A stretch of 64,000 nucleotides of DNA from Hexactinellida sp. DTS-2022 (GCA_028753945.1 JAPNXP010000005.1:3968001-4032000); one strand, 5' to 3'. Counted from the first letter of the stretch, positions 1-10,708 are shown. Notes: a model not told the origin generated them from the sequence alone. Numbers and translations are program-made.

Positions 1-19
1 CCTATTCGCGAATAATAAA

Positions 20-347
20 TTTCATATGGATAAAGTTAAGTAATCTAGAGATTTTAACAATATCACCATATATGGAAAGGTGTAAAATCGCATAACTTAC
101 ATTCCACAAATATTTACGATAATCCAATATGACCGTTGGACTCCCAAAATATGATTTCCTATACGAAAATGATACATTTGACATTTCATATGTATAAAGT
201 TAAGTCATCTCGAGATTTTAACAATATTACCATATATGGAAGGGTGTGAAAATCGCATAACTTACATTCCACAAATATTTTCGATAAACCAATATGACCG
301 TTGGGCTCCCAAAATATGACTTCCTATACGACAATAATACATTTCCT
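20..347. repeat. Two tandem copies of a 164-bp dispersed repeat
   Basis: Two head-to-tail copies (about 20-183 and 184-347) start with TTTCATATG and share the words CCATATATGGAA, ATCGCATAACTTACATTCC and CAATATGACCGTTGG. The period is 164 bp and the copies differ at only a few positions. A third, diverged copy is split by a MULE insertion: its left part lies near 10640-10703 and its right part near 12172-12290. No coding capacity is seen; the short minus-strand frames here are repeat translations. Confidence 0.8.
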
Positions 348-463
348 GTGTCTAGCATTAGCGGATTACGGGATATCAATAAGTAACAATACTGTTTTAG
401 GCCTAAGCTAAATTTACCGTAAACGAAGTTTACAGTCCCTATATTAGAGAAGTCCCTGTCATT

Positions 464-903
464 AGGCCTGTTGTATGACAGTTCAACTACCATGACAGTT
501 TAACTACCTTGTATTATTGTAACCATGGATATTCCAGCCATGACAGTTTAACTACCAATAACAATTCTACAACTTCTTTGTATGACTTCCTCAACTTGTA
601 GTTCCTATTGCATGATGACGCATTCTTTCTAATAGGCTTTTATGATTGTGTTAGTTTACATTATCATTTGTTTCTCAGAGATTTATAGTATGTATACGGT
701 ATAGCGTTGATTGAAATAATACTATTAGAAAGAATGCGTCATCATGCAATAGGAACTACAAGTTGAGGAAGTCATACAAAGAAGTTGTAGAATTGTTATT
801 GGTAGTTAAACTGTCATGGCTGGAATATCCATGGTTATAATAAATTTAATAATACAAGGTAGTTAAACTGTCATGGTAGTTAAACTGTCATACAACAGGC
901 CTA
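464..903. repeat. Foldback element with ~175-bp inverted arms
   Basis: The left arm (464-635) is the near-perfect reverse complement of the right arm (722-903), leaving an 86-bp loop. Each outer arm carries repeats of the motif GACAGTTTAACTACC. The right arm has a small insertion of about 10 bases (TAAATTTAAT) relative to the left. It has no open frame and looks like a foldback or MITE-type non-autonomous element. I did not find a convincing TSD. Confidence 0.8.
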
Positions 904-929
904 AATAGTCAAATTTATTAAAATTTAGT

Positions 930-1190
930 GATTACGTCATGCGATAATGAGTAAGCATATTGGCAATCTGATGACCAACGTGTCCGTATCATTAATGTCC
1001 ATGTTCTATTAAATTTTCAGATTTTTATCTCTTAGAGAGCGGGAATTATGTGCGATTAAGTGACTTTTCAGGGTTCTCAAAATGTGACAATGACGTCATA
1101 ACTTGTCGAGGTGTGAGAAATTTTGAGTGAAAACCTCAAATTGTTGACGGGTGCCAAAAGTTACCCCTATATGCCAAAAATCACATTTGG
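930..1190 (+). repeat. Dispersed repeat, partner at 14276-14540
   Basis: This segment aligns end to end with 14276-14540. Shared words include ATTATGTG(C/T)GATTAAGTGA, AATGACGTCA and AACCTCAAAT. A minus-strand fragment of the same repeat is at about 37855-37960. It is non-coding and the family is unknown. Between 1190 and the LTR at 1419 I see only further non-coding sequence, with a Tc1/pogo-like word (TTCGGATAAT) near 1378. Confidence 0.65.
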
Positions 1191-1418
1191 AGACCGGAAA
1201 CTTAATGCTTTATCAATTTTTATAATTGGAGCCTCTCAGACTCAAGTTAAAACCCCCGAGATCGCGACGTTCCAGTCCTTTACTTAAGGAGTCTATGGAT
1301 GGAATACATACTGTTAGTGTAAGCTCGAATACACAAACTCGTTGGGATCAGTCAAACATGTTCTGATAATCAACAATTCGGATAATTTAAGGATGTGCGA
1401 ATATATAAAATAACATTG

Positions 1419-1620
1419 TGTTAGGTAACTAACTATACGAGATTAGCAACGGAATTATGCTGTTCATTAGGAATCAATCCCCGCTCACACAAGATTATGC
1501 TCATTCACTAGTTAGTAGATTATATACACTTACAACTAATTTACTAGTACTGCTATATCTAATCGTTATTATTCATAATTGTTCGTGTACATATATTTAC
1601 TTATCAAACGTATAACTTGG
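1419..1620 (+). repeat. 5' LTR of the gypsy element
   Basis: It begins TGTTAGGTAAC and runs to about CGTATAACTTGG. It matches 6342-6541 apart from a few substitutions, a four-base AACT duplication near the start, and a longer TA run in the 3' copy. The exact 3' boundary is uncertain because the shared sequence ends in TTGGG instead of a canonical CA. Confidence 0.85.
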
Positions 1621-1947
1621 GGACGACATAATAATAACGATTAAATAACTATTCCTTGATGGCATCGAAAAATCTCCTGGTCCCGAAACTGCAAGATGAC
1701 GACCGCATCTCGGACTGGAGGGTGATCTTTGAAGCTAGCACCGAACAACTCAGGAACGCCGAAAATACGTATTGCAAATGCTCCCCGCTTATGTCAATCG
1801 GAACACGGCTGATGGAGTCCTGGTACAAGACTTAGCCAAATATGTCGCCACGGTCAGTGAAGCTCTCGATATACTTGCAGAGACACTCGATCCACCCTCA
1901 GACCAGTATACAGCCATGCAGCATCTTAGCCGCATCTACACTAACCT

Positions 1948-2235
1948 GCCAAAAGTATTTGGACAATTGGAGTTTTAATGCAAACTGCAATAATCGTCTG
2001 GTAACTTATTAGAGGCTCTTTAAACTACTCTGAAATGACTATAAATATCTTGCTATAGTTATCAATTAAATTATATTTTGAATTCACGTGATTTTAGTTA
2101 ATATCCATGAAGTGGCATAAGTGTATCTGCCACGTGCCACTTGTGGCACAAGTGGCACAAATGGGAATGTGGCAAATGGGAATGTGGCAGCTGAATGTAT
2201 AAATACAAATTATTGCTGTTCAAATACTTTTGGCC
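1948..2235 (+). mobile_element. MITE with GCCAAAAGTATTTG inverted ends, nested in gag
   Basis: The left end GCCAAAAGTATTTGGACAAT is mirrored by a right end reading CTGTTCAAATACTTTTGGC. Inside is the palindromic block GCCACGTGCCACTTGTGGCAC. Related copies lie at 14701-15425, 37462-37833 (minus) and 42137-42663. It interrupts the gag frame. The TSD could not be decided. Confidence 0.7.
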
Positions 2236-2355
2236 GGCTTGTGTATTGGCAGCCCGGAGAGCGTATCGAAGATTTCTTCTTCTCCACCAAGCGCAAAGCA
2301 GTTGAGGCGAACGTGGACATGAAGTTTGTCGCTCCGCTTATAGCAGCCCAATTAC

Positions 2356-2820
2356 CAGAGTAACCGCGTACGGCGTACTGTACGGTACGGTACGGACTTA
2401 GTACGCAGTATATCCTTCCGTACCGTACTTACGCACTCTGTACGCACTCGGTACGCACTCCGTGCGTACTTATTTAATGATAGTATAGAATCTTATCTTT
2501 TAGCACTTGATTCTTTTTTAAATCGAATAATAAGTTAGGTAAATTATCAAGATTAACTATCCATTCTTAGTAGAAATTCAACTTGCCTTTGATTTGGTTT
2601 GAACTTTGTGGTATTTATAATTTTTGTTGGGTTGTGTATTTTCTAACTATAATAGATTAGATCCTTGTTTATTAATTATTTTTCGAATTATAGAAATACT
2701 TGTATACAGTATTGTTAATTGTTCACAACGTATTATTGCGTACCGTACGACGTACCGTACGAAATAAAACGGTAAAGAGACTCTCGATACCGTACCGTAC
2801 GAACGTACGCGGTTACTCTG
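2356..2820. mobile_element. hAT-type MITE, 8-bp TSD CCAATTAC
   Basis: A perfect 17-bp terminal inverted repeat, CAGAGTAACCGCGTACG, closes a 465-bp non-coding element flanked on both sides by CCAATTAC (2348-2355 and 2821-2828). An 8-bp TSD with CA..TG ends is the hAT signature. Both ends are rich in CGTACCGTACG-type palindromes. It interrupts gag, whose reading resumes in frame after the right TSD. Confidence 0.92.
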
Positions 2821-3157
2821 CCAATTACCCAGGGACGTAGAATCTAAAATCAAAGCAACGATCATAGGGATTAAACCCGAACTGGATGGGCCAGATGGCA
2901 GAAAATTGCTGATAGCTATCAAGAAGGAACTCCAAGAGAAAGGCTACAGCCCCGACTGCGGCAGTAGAAAATGTGAGGCAGTTGAAAAAGTGGCAGTTAT
3001 CGAAAAGGAACACACAGACTCCTCGCCTAACACTAGCTTTGAGGGACGGAGCGAAACGTTCGACATGGAAAGTACTGTCTAGTATATACTCTACCAATTA
3101 TCAACCGAGGAATAAGTACCCACAAAGAAACAGACCACAGCGGGACTGGGATAAACC

Positions 3158-3327
3158 ACAGCGAGGATTGATTCCTAATGAACAGCATAATTCCGTTGCT
3201 AATCTCGTATAGTTACCTAACATCACTTCCCCCGTATATACCCACCCTCATGGGGAGTTGTCGTCTCTGTACCGGATCGGTAGTGTCGTACTGCGTTTGG
3301 GTCGATGGTATCTACGTGGGGTAGTTT
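3158..3327 (-). repeat. Inverted copy of the element's own pol-LTR junction
   Basis: This 170-bp stretch is the reverse complement of about 6238-6405, covering the last codons of pol, the polypurine tract and the first ~60 bp of the LTR. It replaces the place where protease and reverse transcriptase should be. A run of T follows at 3328. It may record a template-switch, self-integration or recombination event that deleted the centre of pol. Confidence 0.8.
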
Positions 3328-3590
3328 TTTTTTTTGTGTTTATTTCGAACTATCAGCCCCCAAGAGACAAGAAATGAGTCCAAAGATTCTTAGGGCTGGT
3401 AAACTTTTATAGAGAGTATATACCAAACTTCTCTGACATTGCAGAACCTATCTACCGCCTCACACGCCAGGACACCAACTGGAATTGGGACAAGTCAGTT
3501 TCTGAAGCTTTCTCCCTTCTCAAACGATACCCCTGACAGAGTCCCCACTAATGCTGGCATATCCAAACTGGGAGGAACCTTTCTATCTCC

Positions 3591-4006
3591 AAGGCTGGAT
3601 TCGGTTAACCGGCTAACCGGTTAACCGTTGCTGACATCCGTTAACGGTTAGAGATTTTATTAACCAGTTAGCCGTACTGTTGAATATCAGCCGATTTATT
3701 GGGAAATTAATGTATAAAGTAATAAATATTTTGAATTTTATCAGATTATGTCTGTCCTAAATCCATTTCTCATCACCACTTAATAATTTTTCTTAGACAA
3801 CATTAATTTAAATTCACCTAAAGCACGAAATGTATCAGTTAATATACTTATGCGCTTATATTTTATACTGCTGAGTCATATTCTGTAGTATAATCAAATT
3901 TTTATAAGGATTTATTATTGAGTATAATGGGCGGTTAACCGGTTAACCGTGGCGAGAAATCGAACTGTAACCGTAGCCTCAGATCGGTTAACCAACCCCA
4001 CCCTTG
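3591..4006. mobile_element. hAT-type MITE, TSD CTATCTCC
   Basis: The ends read AAGGCTGGATTCGGTTAACC and, in reverse complement from the right, CAAGGGTGGGGTTGGTTAACC shortened by a base or two. GGTTAACCGGTTAACC blocks at both ends are typical of animal hAT elements. CTATCTCC flanks both sides (3583-3590 and 4007-4014). It is 416 bp, non-coding, and splits the RNase H region of the gypsy pol. Confidence 0.85.
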
Positions 4007-5616
4007 CTATCTCCAAACCGACGGATCTAAAGTAGCAGTGGGGGGCGTCCTATCCCAAAAGGATTCTCAAGGTCGCCTTAAACCTATTGCTTACTTCTCC
4101 TCGGGTTTAAACCCAGCAAAAACAGTATGCGGCCGGGGAAATCGAATGTTGGGCTATAATCGCCATGTCACGGAAATTCTACGACTATATAAAAGCAGCA
4201 CGCAAAGTATATTTCGATACCGACTATAATCCACTACATTGGCTACAGAAGCAACGTGATCCAAGGGGAAAGTTCGCCCGATGTGTACAAGAGCTAGAGA
4301 GTTTGGACTATGAAATAGTATACACAAAGGGTAACCAGAATAACGCAGCGGATTTCCTCTCCCGCATTGAGAGTGACATAGGTAGTCTAGTAAACAACGA
4401 ATTCGAATATTTTGAGAGATTCGTATACCACCTAACTATGCCATACCCCGAGCTAGTCGAAATGATCGAAAAAGAGCAATTAAAGCTAAAGGATCATGCG
4501 ATAAAATACGCACGCGAGCAGGTGTCGGAAGTTGGATATGCAAGTAGAGGACGTTACAACTACCAACACTCAACAATATCTGATCGTCTGCTTCTACGTA
4601 TCGGGAAGATTTTGGTACCAGAAGTTATGAAATACTCTGTACTTACCATAATGCACAATCAAGTACGTCCTGGGATTAAACGCACAACGTTTATCATGAA
4701 GGAAAACTTCACATGGGATGGTCTATCAGTTTTCGTGCGACAGTTTTGCAAGAAGTGCGAAATATGCACAAGAACAAACACAAGACTGGATCGAGAGAAC
4801 CCATCACCCCAATCACCATGCACCATTGCGTCATCCCCTCGTAAAGTGGTAGCGTATGATGTCGCTACCCTCCCGCGGGGTAATGGGTACCGATATTTCC
4901 TCCAGATTACAGACATGTTTTCGAAATGGATTGAACTGGTCCCTATGAGAAACCAAACATCCCACAAAATCGTTGAGAGCTCTAGAATCTTCCTGGATAT
5001 TAATTAAGACACGGAACCACTGAGATCTTCCTTAGTGACCAAGGGCCTAATGTTGATGGTACGGAGATAAGGGACGCTTTACGAAAGTGGGGAATTGAAA
5101 AACGAAGATCGTCTCCTTACCACACACAAGGTGACGGACAGTCCGAACGTGGAATACAAACCACCAAACAAACATTGCGATGTATGTTAGCCGAGAAAAA
5201 GTTAGAGAAAGAATCCTGGCATCAAATATTACAGCAAGTCGCCTACTCGCTGAACACAATGCCAAACGCTGGGACTGAAATCACCCCATTCAAAATTATG
5301 TACGGTGAGAACCCCAAGCGTTTCCCATTCTTGGACTCAAATATCCAGGATCCTACACGGATTGTAGATACGAGCCGTTGGTGCGACGAGCTAACACATT
5401 CAGTTACCGATACAAACGTATCTGTGAACAACAATCTAGGCAGATACGCGATCTAGTATCTGGCTCAGTGAACAAAAACAGAAAATATACCCCTGTTGGC
5501 GAAAACGACCAGGTATACATACGGAATGACGCTAGGAGTGATAGTCTTGACCCCAGGTTCACTGGACCATATCCTACAGCCAAAGTTAGAGGACCGAATG
5601 TGGTAGTTGATATGGG

Positions 5617-6022
5617 CAGGGTTGCCGTGGGAAGGGAATTTTCATTCCCATTCCCATCCCATTCCCACAGGATTTCTGTGGGAATTCCCATAGGATTCCC
5701 ACATGTGGGAAATCCCATGGCATTTACAATTTTACACAGGATTCCTACGTATGGGAATTCGCCTATATAGTGTTCATGAATCATTATGGTTTGTCTACAA
5801 CCATAATGTACACTATGCTTTATTGTAATATGATGATCTATATGAATGTGTGAAAATTCTATTGATAATCCTATGGGAATTCCCACAGGATTCCCATAGG
5901 TTTCCCGCAGGATTCCCACATGTGGGAATTCCCATAGGCCATAGGATTCCCACAGGATTCCCACATGTGGGAATTCCCATAGGCTAAAAAAATTTCCCAT
6001 TCCCATACCCACGGCAACCCTG
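5617..6022. mobile_element. hAT-type MITE, TSD GATATGGG
   Basis: The 15-bp terminal inverted repeat CAGGGTTGCCGTGGG is perfect, and GATATGGG flanks both ends (5609-5616, 6023-6030). The 406-bp interior is built largely from variants of TGGGAATTCCCA, so almost all of it can fold on itself. It is inserted in the C-terminal part of pol. The 202-aa minus-strand frame across it is a translation of these palindromes, not a gene. Confidence 0.93.
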
Positions 6023-6330
6023 GATATGGGACAGTCCCATCAAGGAGTTGTCCACCTAGACCGATACAAAGTGACCACGCCTTTCAGCTACCAACCTCCT
6101 CCTCTTGAACGCGAGAGTGGTGAAAGCGTACCAGAGTCACACCTACCTCTTGACGAGAACTACGACCTGATTTTGGAAAATCCAGATTCAACCCCCAGGC
6201 GTAGAGATAGTTTCATAAATGACCCTCTGCTGCAGAACTCTACCCCACGTAGATACCATCGACCCAAACGCAGTACGAGACTACCGATCCGGTACAGAGA
6301 CGACAACTCCCCATGAGGGAGGGTATATAC

Positions 6331-6341
6331 GGGGGAAGTGA
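6331..6341 (+). other. Polypurine tract
   Basis: GGGGGAAGTGA ends exactly one base before the 3' LTR start TGTTAGG. This is the expected plus-strand primer site of an LTR retrotransposon. An inverted copy is at 3216-3226. Confidence 0.75.
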
Positions 6342-6541
6342 TGTTAGGTAACTATACGAAATTAGCAACGGAATTATGCTGTTCATTAGGAATCAATCCC
6401 CGCTCACACGAGATTATGCTCATTCACTAGTTAGTAGATTATATATATATACTTACAACTAATTTACTAGTACTGCTATATCTAATCGTTATTATTCATA
6501 ATTGTTCGTGTACATATATTTACTTATCAAACGTATAACTT
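6342..6541 (+). repeat. 3' LTR of the gypsy element
   Basis: It is the direct-repeat partner of 1419-1620. The extra TA units near 6440 and scattered substitutions show the two LTRs have diverged since insertion. The flank at about 6549-6600 (AATTGGGACCAGTCAG, TTCGGATAATCG) resembles the flank upstream of the 5' LTR at 1340-1385, suggesting pogo-like terminal sequence on both sides. Confidence 0.85.
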
Positions 6542-6712
6542 GGGCACAGCAATTGGGACCAGTCAGGTGTGTTCGGATAATCGAAGAGTTCGTAAACTAG
6601 ACAGGTTCTACTTTAATGTCTTAAGGAACTGGTTGTTTAAAAAGTATCATTATTGAAAATTAAGGGAATTTATTTCAATTTGATTTAATCAGGAATTTAT
6701 TAATAAAAGCCC

Positions 6713-6765
6713 CTCACAGACGGGATGGGAGTGTGCTTCTTCTGGTTGGCACAGGCTGAACCCAA
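6713..6765 (+). repeat. Short dispersed repeat shared with 29345-29400
   Basis: CTCACAGACGGGATGGGAGTGTGC and adjoining bases recur as a reverse complement near 29345-29400. Both copies adjoin otherwise unrelated sequence, so this is probably one end of an unidentified element. The remaining sequence from 6766 to 7170 shows nothing I can classify. Confidence 0.55.
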
Positions 6766-7178
6766 TTTTTGGTTCCACCAAACCGTTAATCAGGAGCCGA
6801 ACCCAGGGGGGGCTGGTGGGGCCGAAGGCTCCTAGCCACTTCATGGTTTTCCTAATTCATAATTATGATTCTTATTGTTATTAAAGCTCGACCAGACCTC
6901 TGATACGACAATATAAATCCAAAAAGGTGGTAAATGGATTCGTCAAGGCAGCTACAGTTCGAGAGAACACATTTTTGCTTTTGAAGGAATCCAAAGAATT
7001 ATGATAACATCGTTTCTCATATTCACAAAATTTTACATAGTCTAGATTAGTTTAGCTACCGTATATAGTATTTAATAGTAGTCCACCCTCGACTAATCGC
7101 CTACCTCGAATGATCGCTCCTTCAAAGTAGCAATTAAAATTTATCACCACTGCCCATAGTAAACATCTTCATCTAATG

Positions 7179-7557
7179 CAGAGGTTCTTAACCTTTTTTA
7201 AAAAGTTATATACACTCAGAAGTAATTTTAAACGCTAATTTCTTTATAAGGAGCCATAATTCAAACTTGAGGCTGAAGTTTCTTAATTATTTTGACAATT
7301 TCAGCCTAAATTTCAATCAATTTCAGTTTCGAAGGGGGGGCCCAGGCCCCCTGGGCCCCCCCCTGGATCCGCCTCTGAGGAATAAAGTAGCCTTTAAATT
7401 ACAAATTATTAGCTGTCTGGCGATAACTGCTTCTTGGCCACCAGTGGATCAATGTTAGGAGGTATTATTTTATTTTGGTTTTATTATTATTATTAATTTT
7501 GTCTAAATTGATTTCCCCCTTATATTCCCGAAATTTCCCCCAGGTTAAGAACTACTG
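7179..7557. mobile_element. hAT-type MITE, TSD ATCTAATG
   Basis: The left end CAGAGGTTCTTAACC and the right end (reverse complement CAGTAGTTCTTAACC) are flanked by ATCTAATG at 7171-7178 and 7558-7565. The CAGnGGTTCTnAACC pattern is common in Charlie-like hAT elements. The interior holds a G/C block, 7335-7378, centred on GGCCCAGGCCCCCTGGGCC, which may be the end of a further nested element. Confidence 0.88.
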
Positions 7558-7576
7558 ATCTAATGCATGTCTCAAT

Positions 7577-7729
7577 CAAGGGCGTAGCCAGGCCAAAATC
7601 TAGGGGGGGGGCAAATGTACAACCAGCGAGCGTAGCGTGCGACTTAAAGGGGGTCTGAATGTGAAAATGGCTGAGCTAGGGGGGGGGGGGCAACTGCCCC
7701 CCCCCCTGACCCCCCTCCCTACGCCCATG
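7577..7729. mobile_element. hAT-type MITE, TSD GTCTCAAT
   Basis: A 153-bp element with ends CAAGGGCGTAG and CATGGGCGTAG (right end read in reverse complement) is flanked by GTCTCAAT at 7569-7576 and 7730-7737. It starts only 11 bp after the TSD of the preceding MITE. The interior contains G and C homopolymer runs that can pair. Confidence 0.88.
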
Positions 7730-8277
7730 GTCTCAATGCATGTCTCATATGTAAGGAGTCATTTAGTCGATATTGGTTAGCCACCCAAGCAAGAGGAGCA
7801 TCCACAAATGAAATAATTTTAATTATACACATTCGACATCTATTTTGGGCTCAGGAATTTTTTTGCATGAAGATTGATGATTGATGGCCATGTGGACAGA
7901 ACATGTGGTGATTAATGGGGCAATCTCAACCCTCTATTGTCAAGTTCTTGCAAGAAGACTTCTCCTCTTTCTCCATGTTCTCCATGTTTATATGCTTAAT
8001 ATCCTACAAAAAAGACTACTTTATGTTCAGAGAGTCAGTAGAATCAAGAAGTAGCTGTGTGCCTTCGATACAGGTCTCATGCATCAGATCTATACTATCT
8101 TGTAATATGATAGGTACAGTACAATATGAGCATTTCAACTCCTCACAACCTTTTGGTATGACATTATATTTCAGCATTTGATGCAAACGCTATACCTTGA
8201 CTGCAGAGTTACATCTACATCTATATAAAAGTTAACATCGTGTCGCTGCCTGAGTTCTGAAATTTTTTATAGAGGAT

Positions 8278-8442
8278 CAGTGGCGGTCCCAGGGGGGGGC
8301 ATCCGGGGCAAATGCCCCGGGTCAAAATATTTTGCCCCGGATTCCAACCCAATTGGTAGTATAATTACATGGAGCATGCCCCGGATTTATATTAAAAGCT
8401 GCTCTTTTGCCCCGGGCTGGCCAGATCCTGCGACCGCCCCTG
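8278..8442. mobile_element. hAT-type MITE, TSD TAGAGGAT
   Basis: The ends CAGTGGCGGTCCCAGG and CAGGGGCGGTCGCAGG (right end in reverse complement) are flanked by TAGAGGAT (8270-8277, 8443-8450). The 165-bp interior has GCCCCGG words in both orientations. The 7738-8269 stretch before it shows only short frames without recognisable domains. Confidence 0.9.
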
Positions 8443-8599
8443 TAGAGGATCCTGAGAGAAACTGCAGGAAGGAGAAACTCGAAGTGGTGATACGTGGCTT
8501 GATAGCAAACAACTTCAGTACAAAGGGTTGAGGTGGTTGTTCACTTGGTGCATTACTGGAAATTGGGCATGGTCAATTATATGACCTGCACTGAAGCGA

Positions 8600-9060
8600 G
8601 TTGTATAATTAGATTTACTTCAAATGTTGAAAAAAGGTTGTTCTGGTTTAAGGGCTTGAAATAAAAGCTGCAGTTCGTTGACATCAAATCCCGAATTAGC
8701 TCTCCCTTGGAAGGATAATTGCTCTTGAATTTCTTAACATCCTATATGTTGCTGGAGAGATACAGAGGAGTTCTCCAATTAACAATCTTATCCAATTCGT
8801 CTAGATATTCATTTTGTAATTGATCACGCACTTCGGAAGTAGCCTCTTTGTTGGCCTGGCATACGTCACAGATTGATTATCACAAGATTTGGCTATGCCT
8901 TTTACATCGGTAGAAGGTCCAACTGGCAGCTTTCAACCTTTTACTTAGTCGCTCAAACACATTCTTCAAGATGTGATTCACGCACAAAAATTTATCTCCG
9001 ATCTTTGATTGCCTCAATCCACCTATTCCGTTTTAATCAGTGGAAAAACGCAGTATGAGA
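8600..9060 (-). pseudogene. Possible transposase remnant, unidentified
   Basis: On the minus strand, broken frames give SKIGDKFLCVNHILKNVFER (around 9020-8960), then NEYLDELDKIVNWRTPLYLS (around 8825-8765) and NSGFDVNELQLLFQALKPEQ (around 8700-8635). A Cys-Val-Asn-His word followed by a helical stretch recalls the C..H.LN region of hAT-type transposases, but I could not confirm a family. Stops and frame changes separate the blocks. From 9060 to 9490 I see no feature. Confidence 0.3.
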
Positions 9061-9492
9061 CTCACCTATATAATTACCCCGAAAATTATACCTTGCACAA
9101 TGCTTTGGCATGCTTCGTGTCCTGACTGTAACTAAAACACTTCAAGTTGCATGAATACAACTGCTAAACATAATATAGTGGATGCTTGTTAAAAGCACAT
9201 CGTCGGGAACTACATATGAAATGCTTATAACCAGCATGTTATTATAACCGACATAAAATATATAGGGGTATATAGCAACCGTTTCCAAAAAAGTGTTCAT
9301 ATATCAGATATGTTCTTATAACCGGTGTGCTTATATCCAAAATCTAGCAACTGAATAGTATATTATTAGGACAGGAAATGTTGGCACAATAATTAAATAA
9401 ATTAATCCAAATCCAGCCCAATGTTATGCGCTATACCACGTAAAAAATCCATCATTGAACGATTGAAGTAGTCCCGCACTAAGTTCCTGATT

Positions 9493-10617
9493 TTACTCTC
9501 TGTTGGTTGCCATCATCCAAATAGTTGGATGATGGCAGCCAATAGTGGCGTTAAAAGATCGATGCCAGGCCTCGACTGAATTTGTTGTGCTTGGAAATCC
9601 AGCCAGCACTTCGAAATGGCAATTCCACATCTCGATGGGAAAGATAGGTTGCTGAAAGGTCCCGCCCGATAGGACACGCCCAATATACGTGCGTTCGAAG
9701 TAAAGAACTAAACCCTCTGCCATTGGCATGGGTAGGTTCTGGACTACAGTACCAAACAACTGTAGAACATCACAAGGCGGTGCAAAAGCTAGGGCAGGTA
9801 TCAGTTTCATCTGTTACGCAAAATCTTCGTTGTGCTGGTATTCGTATTGAAGTCCTTCCGCTTGAATTTTCCAGAAAATATTATGTGTCAAATGGAAAAA
9901 ACAGCCTTTGACAAGGGTATTTGGCCAGAAATGTGAAAATGCATTTGCTGCTGCCTTTTCGAAGTCCATTAGTAAGTGCATTGGGTGAGCATGTGGACAG
10001 AGTTGCTTTATTTCTTCCCACATTTTCATATATGTTTCTTGGGATAAATTTGGCAAAAGTGCGAATAAACTAGGTAGGAGATGGCCATCTTCTAATGGTG
10101 TAGGCCCACCTCTCAATCCATGAATGCAATAGACTTGCTCAAAAAGGAATGGTGCGGTCTTAAAGGTACCATCTACCAACCAAATCTGTGACAATTCCAG
10201 CATTTCAATGTTTTTTTTAGTTCCAAAAATTAGAATTCTTCTCTCTTCTGGACCAGAATCATATACTAGAAGGAATTTTTAATTCTTGGCAGTTTCCATG
10301 TAATCCATCGGAATTTCAAGTTCGACTGAACTTTCGGGTTGGACTGGAACGAAATTTGCTTTTCTTCTTTCGCGTTGAATTATCCTCTTCAAGCTATTTA
10401 GTTTGGGTAACTTAGCAGCAGTTCCATCGGTAATATTTGAAACACTTTCGCCAACAATATGATGGGTACTGTCCTGAGTCTGTGCAGCTTTTCTTTTGAT
10501 TCCTGCTTTAGTTTCCAGACAGAGAATCTTCCGCATGTCAAGCCCATGAAGATGCTCATTAATTCGTTTTATGATTTCCATACCTTGGGTATGAAGTCTC
10601 GCTTTACAATAATACAT
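9493..10617 (-). pseudogene. FLYWCH-MULE transposase pseudogene, copy 1
   Basis: One minus-strand frame of 375 codons is interrupted only by TAA stops at 10276-10278 and 9811-9813. The N-terminus keeps the last part of a FLYWCH zinc finger (YYCKARLHTQGMEI). The MULE catalytic domain follows: WLVDGTFKTAPFLFEQVYC, MDFEKAAANAF, KGCFFHLTHNIFWKIQ. The C-terminal signature is TTNSVEAWHRSFNATIGCHHP. In the family these proteins are DDE-type transposases of Mutator-like elements. The proximal half of the FLYWCH finger is missing, so the copy is 5'-truncated as well as stopped. A sister copy on the other strand at 21680-22797 aligns along its length. Confidence 0.85.
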
Positions 10618-10708
10618 TTATTATGTCAAACACTAACTGAAGTCGAGAATTTGAGATTATTGCCATATTTGGGAAAGGTTTGAAAACAGCATACAAATAA
10701 TAGGAATG

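Larger units (their letters stand above)
1659..3157 (+). pseudogene. gag-like gene of the gypsy element, interrupted
   Basis: A frame opening at 1659 (MASKNLLVPKLQDDDRISDW) is typical of a short retrotransposon gag start. It shifts frame near 1770, continues to about 1947, is cut by a 288-bp MITE (1948-2235), resumes in the segment containing QPGERIEDFFF, and is cut again by a hAT-type MITE (2356-2820). It then continues in a charged region (LLIAIKKELQEKG) to a stop near 3080. No CCHC zinc knuckle could be seen. Removing the two insertions and their duplications restores continuous reading, so the gag was intact when they arrived. The function is inferred as virus-like particle formation from position and size, not from a diagnostic motif. 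Confidence 0.6.
3399..6316 (+). pseudogene. pol remnant: RT end, RNase H, integrase
   Basis: The remnant begins with the C-terminal edge of a gypsy reverse transcriptase (FYREYIPNFSDIAEPIYRL). RNase H follows (LQTDGSKVAVGGVLSQ, GEIECWAI, DYNPLHWLQKQ, NNAADFLSR). The integrase then shows its zinc-binding half (H near 4650, CKKCEIC at 4749-4770) and catalytic core: first Asp in YDVATL near 4858, second in LSDQGPN near 5034, Glu in GQSERG near 5144. A C-terminal tail ends at 6316. The reading frame breaks at about 3530, 4100, 5005 and 5440, and two hAT-type MITEs are inserted (3591-4006, 5617-6022). The product would cut and join LTR cDNA into the genome, but this copy cannot encode it. Confidence 0.88.
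1419..6541 (+). mobile_element. Degenerate Ty3/gypsy LTR retrotransposon
   Basis: Two near-identical ~200-bp direct repeats (1419-1620 and 6342-6541) both begin TGTTAGGTAAC and bracket gag-like and pol-like sequence. The polypurine tract GGGGGAAGTGA abuts the downstream LTR, and a TGGGGAC word right after the upstream LTR is a candidate primer-binding site. The domain order that can be seen (gag, end of reverse transcriptase, RNase H, integrase with a DDE triad) is that of Ty3/gypsy. Protease and most of the reverse transcriptase are missing, and several frameshifts are present, so the element is dead. Four small DNA elements are nested in it (1948-2235, 2356-2820, 3591-4006, 5617-6022). I found no clear TSD for the retrotransposon itself. 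Confidence 0.9.

Noticed and set aside
5404..6012. A 202-aa minus-strand frame
   Set aside because: Most of it is translation of GGGAATTCCCA palindromes in a hAT-type MITE, and the rest is antisense to gypsy pol.
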